This document shows, piece by piece, positions 32,823 through 37,612 of a stretch of DNA of 37,612 nucleotides. How positions within the stretch are numbered: position 1 is the stretch's first letter; each line of letters starts with the position of its first letter. A program made the position numbers and the translations under genes. A model generated the notes under the pieces. That model was not told where the DNA came from, searched no databases, and saw only the letters and a program-made list of their open reading frames with translations. This DNA is from Betaproteobacteria bacterium (lineage in GTDB: Bacteria; Pseudomonadota; Gammaproteobacteria; Burkholderiales; Burkholderiaceae_C): positions 1-37,612 of the forward strand of contig RFTR01000002.1 of NCBI GenBank assembly GCA_009923345.1. Reading direction: 5' to 3'.

Positions 32823-33431
32823 ATGAGCGCTTCAGAAACTCAAGCCTTGGGCATGGTGCCCATGGTGATCGAACAGTCAGGTCGCGGTGAGCGGTCTTAC
32901 GATATTTACTCGCGCTTGCTCAAAGAGCGCGTCATTTTCTTGGTTGGTCCTGTGAACGACCAAACTGCCAATTTGGTGGTGGCGCAGTTGTTGTTCTTGG
33001 AAAGCGAAAACCCAGACAAAGACATTTCGCTCTACATCAACTCACCCGGCGGCTCGGTGAGCGCGGGCATGTCGATTTACGACACGATGAACTTCATCAA
33101 GCCCCACGTTTCCACCTTGTGCATCGGCATGGCGGCCAGCATGGGCGCGTTTTTGTTGGCGGCTGGTGAGAAGGGCAAGCGTTTCTCCTTGCCCAATTCC
33201 AAGGTCATGATCCACCAGCCTTTGGGCGGTACCCAAGGCCAGGCGACTGAGATCGAAATCCACGCCCGTGAAATCCTCAAAACCCGTGAGCAACTCAACC
33301 GCATCTTGGCGGAACGCACAGGCCAGCCTTTGGAAAAAATCGAACGTGATACCGAGCGCGATTACTACCTGAGCGCCACCGAATCACAGGAATACGGCTT
33401 GATCGACAAAGTGATCGACAAGCGCGGTTAA
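32823..33431 (+). CDS. clpP: ATP-dependent Clp protease proteolytic subunit
   Basis: A 202-residue serine peptidase with the full catalytic triad: Ser106 in GMAASMGAF, His131 in MIHQPLGG and Asp180 in DTERDYYLS. SPGGSVSAG (oxyanion region) is present. The start chosen is ATG 32823, preceded by AGGA; a GTG at 32799 that overlaps the tig stop is an alternative but gives an atypical N-terminus. It forms the tetradecameric chamber used with the ClpX encoded next. Confidence 0.96.
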   Translation: MSASETQALGMVPMVIEQSGRGERSYDIYSRLLKERVIFLVGPVNDQTANLVVAQLLFLESENPDKDISLYINSPGGSVSAGMSIYDTMNFIKPHVSTLCIGMAASMGAFLLAAGEKGKRFSLPNSKVMIHQPLGGTQGQATEIEIHAREILKTREQLNRILAERTGQPLEKIERDTERDYYLSATESQEYGLIDKVIDKRG

Positions 33432-33460
33432 CATAGCCGCAACTTTGGCGAATTAATTAC

Positions 33461-34726
33461 ATGGCTGACAAAAAAGGCAATTCCGGCGAAAAAACACTCT
33501 ACTGCTCCTTTTGCGGCAAGAGCCAGCACGAGGTCAAAAAGCTTATCGCTGGGCCTTCGGTCTTTATTTGTGACGAATGTATCGACCTGTGTAACGACAT
33601 CATTCGCGATGAGTTACCTGCCTTAGAAGACGCCACCAAAGACCGCAACGAACTCCCCACGCCGTCTGAAATCAAATCGAATCTAGACAACTACGTCATT
33701 GGACAAGAGCCCGCTAAGCGCGCTTTGTCGGTGGCGGTCTACAACCACTACAAGCGCCTCAAGCACAAAGAGGGTGCCAAGAAAGACGATGTCGAGCTCT
33801 CTAAAAGCAACATCTTGTTGATAGGCCCCACAGGTTCAGGCAAAACATTGTTGGCCCAAACCATGGCCCGCATGCTCAATGTGCCGTTCGTGATGGCCGA
33901 CGCCACCACCTTGACCGAAGCCGGTTATGTAGGCGAAGACGTTGAAAATATCATCCAAAAACTGCTGCAAAGCTGCGATTACGACGTGGAACGCGCCCAA
34001 CGCGGCATTGTCTACATCGACGAAATCGACAAAATCTCCCGCAAGTCTGACAACCCCTCGATCACCCGCGACGTTTCGGGCGAGGGCGTACAACAAGCTT
34101 TGCTCAAGTTGATCGAAGGCACGATGGCCAGCATCCCCCCGCAAGGCGGACGCAAACATCCCAACCAAGATTTCTTGCAGGTCGACACCACCAATATCTT
34201 GTTCATCTGTGGCGGTGCTTTTGCCGGCTTAGAAAAAGTCATTGAGAGCCGAACCGAGGCCTCAGGTATTGGCTTTGGCGCAACCGTTAGAAGCAAAGAA
34301 AACCGCAGCTTGACGGATGTGTTTGGCGCTGTAGAGCCACAAGACATCATTAAGTTTGGACTGATCCCCGAGTTAGTCGGCCGTATGCCCGTCGTGGCGA
34401 CATTAGCCGAATTGACCGAAGACACCCTGGTGCAAATCTTGACCGAGCCTAAAAATGCGCTCATCAAGCAATACGGCAAGCTCTTAGCCATGGAAGGTGC
34501 TGAGCTCGAAGTGCGCCCTGATGCCCTGCGCGCCATCGCCAAAAAGGCCTTGGCTCGGAAAACTGGTGCTCGCGGACTGCGATCCATCCTTGAACAATCG
34601 CTAATTGACACCATGTTTGAATTACCGAATTCAAGTAATGTTGAAAAAGTGGTGGTCGAAGAAGCGACCATCGACGAGAACAAACCCCCCTTGTTGGTTT
34701 ACCGAGAGGCCGCCAAAAAGGCATAA
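33461..34726 (+). CDS. clpX: ATP-dependent Clp protease ATP-binding subunit ClpX
   Basis: A 421-residue AAA+ unfoldase. The N-terminal zinc-binding domain uses Cys15, Cys18, Cys37 and Cys40. Walker A GPTGSGKT is at 122-129, Walker B IVYIDEIDKI is near 185, and the sensor region and GARGLRSILE follow. It unfolds tagged proteins and feeds them to ClpP, whose gene ends 29 bases upstream. A terminator follows, so lon may be transcribed separately. Confidence 0.97.
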   Translation: MADKKGNSGEKTLYCSFCGKSQHEVKKLIAGPSVFICDECIDLCNDIIRDELPALEDATKDRNELPTPSEIKSNLDNYVIGQEPAKRALSVAVYNHYKRLKHKEGAKKDDVELSKSNILLIGPTGSGKTLLAQTMARMLNVPFVMADATTLTEAGYVGEDVENIIQKLLQSCDYDVERAQRGIVYIDEIDKISRKSDNPSITRDVSGEGVQQALLKLIEGTMASIPPQGGRKHPNQDFLQVDTTNILFICGGAFAGLEKVIESRTEASGIGFGATVRSKENRSLTDVFGAVEPQDIIKFGLIPELVGRMPVVATLAELTEDTLVQILTEPKNALIKQYGKLLAMEGAELEVRPDALRAIAKKALARKTGARGLRSILEQSLIDTMFELPNSSNVEKVVVEEATIDENKPPLLVYREAAKKA

Positions 34727-34737
34727 CGCAAAAACAT

Positions 34738-34767
34738 GGGGACAGCGCCGGCGGCCTGTCCCCTTTT
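34738..34767 (+). terminator. Intrinsic terminator between clpX and lon
   Basis: GGGGACAG (34738-34745) and CTGTCCCC (34756-34763) form a perfect eight-pair stem followed by TTTT. The loop is GC-rich and ten bases long. It lies just before the lon ribosome site AGGAAGG (34771-34777). Confidence 0.7.
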
Positions 34768-34785
34768 CACAGGAAGGCTGACCAA

Positions 34786-37148
34786 ATGTCTGGACAACCC
34801 CCGTTGCCCCCCACTCTTATTGAACTACCGCTATTGCCGTTGCGCGACGTCGTCGTGTTTCCGCACATGGTCATCCCGCTATTTGTCGGACGTCCTAAGA
34901 GCATCAAAGCGCTTGAAACAGCTATGGCCGCTGAGCGTCGCATCATGCTCGTTGCGCAAAAAGCAGCAGCTAAAGACGAGCCTGAAGTCACCGACATGTT
35001 CCAAGTCGGTTGCGTATCCACTATTTTGCAAATGTTGAAGTTGCCAGACGGCACAGTGAAAGTATTGGTAGAAGGTCAGCAACGCGCAAAAGTCGACGGT
35101 ATTGAGGACGGAGAAGCCCACTTCACAGCGCATGTCACTCCTATCGAAGTGGCGCCCACAGAAACGGGTAGTGAAGTAGAAGCCCTGCGCCGGGCGGTGA
35201 TGCAGCAGTTTGACCAATACGTCAAACTTAACAAAAAAATACCACCAGAAATTCTCACGTCTATAGCGAGTATCGACGACGCAGGCCGATTAGCTGACAC
35301 CATCGCTGCGCACTTGCCTTTGAAGTTAGAAAACAAACAACTCGTACTCGATTTATCTTCGGTAAAAGAGCGTTTAGAAAATCTCTACGAACAACTAGAG
35401 CGTGAAGTCGATATTTTGAATGTCGACAAGAAAATCCGTGGCCGCGTCAAGCGCCAAATGGAAAAAAACCAACGCGATTTTTATTTGAATGAGCAAGTTA
35501 AAGCCATTCAAAAAGAACTTGGTGAAGGCGAAGAGGGCGCCGACATCGAAGAGATCGAGAAAAAAATCAAAGCGGCCCGCATGCCGCAAGAAGCGCGCAA
35601 AAAAGCAGATTCTGAGTTGAAAAAACTCAAACTCATGTCACCCATGTCAGCCGAAGCCACGGTGGTGCGCAATTACATTGACGTGTTGGTGGGATTGCCA
35701 TGGGCCAAGAAAACCAAAATCAAACACGATTTGGGTAATGCAGAAAACGTGCTCAATGAAGACCACTATGGCTTGGACAAAGTCAAAGACCGCATTCTTG
35801 AATATTTAGCAGTGCAACAACGTGTCGATAAAGTCAAAGCACCTATTTTGTGTTTGGTCGGCCCTCCTGGTGTCGGTTGGCCTTAGGCGGTATGCGTGAC
35901 GAAGCCGAAATTCGTGGTCATCGCCGCACTTACATTGGCGCAATGCCGGGCAAAGTATTACAAAGCCTGACCAAAGTCGGCACGCGTAATCCTTTGTTCT
36001 TGTTAGATGAAATCGACAAACTTGGCACAGATTTCCGCGGCGATCCATCGAGCGCACTGCTCGAGGTGTTAGACCCCGAACAAAACAACAAATTTGGTGA
36101 CCACTACGTGGAAGTCGACTACGACTTGAGCGACGTGATGTTTGTCGCGACATCGAATTCGATGAATATTCCTCCTGCATTGTTAGACCGGATGGAAGTC
36201 ATTCGTTTGTCGGGTTACACCGAAGACGAAAAAACCCATATCGCCATGAAATATCTGTTCCCCAAACAGATGAAAAACAATGGCGTGAAAGAACAAGAAC
36301 TCAAAGTAGAAGAGAGCGCCGTGCGCGACATCGTGCGCTACTACACCCGTGAGGCTGGTGTGCGTTCTTTAGAGCGCGAGTTGTCCAAGATTTGCCGCAA
36401 AGTTGTTAAAGCGTTGTTGCTCAAACAAATGCAACCGCAAGTGGTAGTGACTGCGGACAACTTGAATGATTTCTTGGGCGTGCGCAAATATTCGTATGGC
36501 CGAGCCGAAGCACAAAACCAAGTCGGACAAGTGGTCGGCTTGGCGTGGACAGAAGTTGGTGGCGATTTGCTCACCATCGAAGCCGCCATCATGATTGGTA
36601 AAGGCACGATCACGCGCACGGGTTCATTGGGCGACGTGATGAAAGAATCTGTTGAAGCTGCCCGTACTGTGGTGCGTAGCCGCGCACGCGTCTTAGGCAT
36701 TACCGAAGACTTGTTAGAAAAGCGCGACATACACATTCACGTGCCCGATGGTGCAACGCCTAAAGACGGCCCCAGTGCTGGCGCTGCCATGACTACGGCG
36801 TTGGTATCTGCACTTACTGGTATTCCTGTGCGTGCCGATGTGGCGATGACAGGCGAGATTACCTTGCGTGGTGAAGTGACCGCGATTGGTGGCTTGAAAG
36901 AAAAATTATTGGCGGCATTGCGTGGCGGTATCAAAACCGTTTTGATCCCTGAAGAAAACGTCAAAGACTTGCAAGAAATTCCTGACAACGTGAAGAGCGG
37001 TTTGGAAATCGTGCCCGTCAAGTGGATAGATAAGGTGCTCGAAATCGCGCTTGAGCGCGTGCCCACAGCTTTGCCAGACGACATCGCGGTGGTGCCAACG
37101 CCCCCAGCGACGGAAGGCGACTTGAAGGCGCAAGCCATCAAGCACTAA
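34786..37148 (+). pseudogene. lon: ATP-dependent protease Lon, disrupted by a deletion in Walker A
   Basis: Two overlapping frames form one Lon. The first (ATG 34786 to stop 35886) has the N-terminal substrate domain, the coiled-coil region and the AAA+ start, ending GPPGVGWP. The second resumes near 35878 with ALGGMRDEAEIRGHRR and runs through Walker B LFLLDEIDKLG and the Ser-Lys protease site (DGPSAGAA, GGLKEK) to 37148. The normal stretch between GPPGVG and ALGG holds about 19 residues, including the ATP-binding Lys-Thr. Its loss by about 55 bases explains both the missing motif and the frame change, and adding 55 bases restores a typical ~805-residue Lon. As written, no active Lon can be made. 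The alternative is an assembly error. Confidence 0.9.
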
Positions 37149-37164
37149 AACGAAAAAATTCTGC

Positions 37165-37170
37165 TATACT
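37165..37170 (+). promoter_or_regulatory. Likely -10 element of the tRNA-Gly promoter
   Basis: TATACT lies 11 bases before the tRNA-Gly gene, at the right distance for a short 5' leader. No good -35 is visible at 17 bases upstream, so this is tentative. Confidence 0.4.
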
Positions 37171-37181
37171 TTTAAGCTTAC

Positions 37182-37257
37182 GCGGGAATAGCTCAGTTGG
37201 TAGAGCGCAACCTTGCCAAGGTTGAGGTCGCGAGTTCGAGCCTCGTTTCCCGCTCCA
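37182..37257 (+). tRNA. tRNA-Gly (anticodon GCC)
   Basis: A 76-base tRNA with encoded CCA. The acceptor stem GCGGGAA pairs with TTCCCGC. The anticodon loop TTGCCAA gives GCC, and the T-arm GTTCGAGCC and D-arm AGCTCAGTTGGTAGAGC are standard. Confidence 0.97.
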
Positions 37258-37269
37258 GATAAGAAACAA

Positions 37270-37292
37270 GGGAAGCTCCAGCTTCCCTTTTT
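37270..37292 (+). terminator. Intrinsic terminator between tRNA-Gly and tRNA-Cys
   Basis: GGGAAGC (37270-37276) and GCTTCCC (37281-37287) form a perfect seven-pair stem with a TCCA loop, followed at once by TTTTT (37288-37292). It is a textbook shape, but it sits only 13 bases before the tRNA-Cys gene. Confidence 0.8.
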
Positions 37293-37305
37293 CGTCAAAG
37301 CATAC

Positions 37306-37379
37306 GGCTCGATAGCAAAGCGGTTATGCACCGGATTGCAAATCCGTGTAGGTCGGTTCGACTCCGGCTCGAGCCTCCA
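37306..37379 (+). tRNA. tRNA-Cys (anticodon GCA)
   Basis: A 74-base tRNA with encoded CCA. The acceptor stem GGCTCGA pairs with TCGAGCC. The anticodon loop TTGCAAA gives GCA, and the T-arm GGTTCGACTCC is standard. It follows tRNA-Gly closely, an arrangement known in betaproteobacteria. Confidence 0.96.
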
Positions 37380-37422
37380 GTTTTTGATTGATTTAAATTC
37401 AATCTGTCATTAACATTGAGAC

Positions 37423-37612
37423 ATGATTGACTGGACCTCCTGCCCTGCTGTAGAAATCAACCCTGAGCTTGTGAGTGGCGCTTGGGTGTTTCGCGGCACC
37501 CGTGTACCAGTTGTTGCTTTATTTGAAAACCTAGAAGACGGTATAACTATTAACGAGTTTGTTGAATTATTTCCTGGCGTTGCTTTAGTTCATGCTCGCA
37601 GCGTTTTAGAGC
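37423..37612 (+). CDS. DUF433 domain protein, antitoxin-like (partial, runs off the end)
   Basis: The first 63 codons of a gene cut by the window edge, starting at ATG 37423. The translated start (MIDWTSCPAVEINPELVSGA, then WVFRGTRVPV and LFENLEDGITINEFVELFPG) matches the DUF433 family, small helix-turn-helix proteins of about 75-80 residues. They are usually the antitoxin half of a pair with a PIN-like (DUF5615) toxin encoded just downstream. The toxin would lie outside the window. Its place directly after a tRNA gene hints at an insertion hot spot. Confidence 0.85.
   Translation, partial: MIDWTSCPAVEINPELVSGAWVFRGTRVPVVALFENLEDGITINEFVELFPGVALVHARSVLE

Overview
The window looks like a chromosomal segment of a betaproteobacterium of the order Burkholderiales, probably a member or relative of the Comamonadaceae. 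The tRNA-Leu(UAG)–tig–clpP–clpX–lon–tRNA-Gly–tRNA-Cys order, the Bug-type tricarboxylate receptor, the hpnCDE squalene genes and the many four-base gene overlaps all fit that placement. It rests on gene order and recognisable families, not on a search. No prophage, insertion sequence or CRISPR array is visible, and coding density is high: no gene-free stretch exceeds about 155 bases.

Layout. (1) 1-5155, plus strand: a tightly overlapping catabolic operon of hydantoinase B (only its end), hydantoinase A, an isochorismatase-like hydrolase, an FAD-dependent oxidoreductase and an isocitrate lyase/PEP mutase-family lyase. The substrate is unknown, and base composition looks more AT-rich than the rest. 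(2) 5300-6541: a TauE/SafE permease divergent from a Fur-family regulator. (3) 12843-6538, minus strand: an L-threonate/tetronate operon in the order Bug receptor, MmgE/PrpD protein, ltnD, otnK, otnC, otnI. (4) 12996-18865, plus strand: a branched-chain-type ABC importer (binding protein, LivH, broken LivM, LivG, LivF), followed by a VanA-like Rieske oxygenase and a free-standing VanB-type ferredoxin, probably for uptake and attack of an aromatic acid. (5) 19019-21817: a cell-shape/envelope operon of bactofilin, M23 peptidase, bactofilin and RodZ-like protein, preceded by a very good sigma-54 promoter match. (6) 21879-27018: hemH, a HAD phosphatase and hpnE-hpnD-hpnC, which make squalene from farnesyl diphosphate. 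(7) 27064-31279: an RND efflux adaptor and pump behind a TetR-type palindrome. (8) 31337-37379: tRNA-Leu, the proteostasis block tig-clpP-clpX-lon, then tRNA-Gly and tRNA-Cys. (9) 37423-end: the start of a DUF433 antitoxin-like gene.

Two genes that should be intact are broken. lon has lost about 55 bases including the Walker A lysine and threonine and is out of frame. livM is frameshifted in its middle. The isochorismatase-like gene is also short and has glycine where the family's nucleophilic cysteine normally sits. Real gene decay and assembly error cannot be told apart from this sequence alone.

The most interesting systems are the uncharacterised ring-opening/lyase operon at the left end, the importer–Rieske–orphan ferredoxin operon, and the double-bactofilin/M23/RodZ-like module with its candidate sigma-54 promoter.
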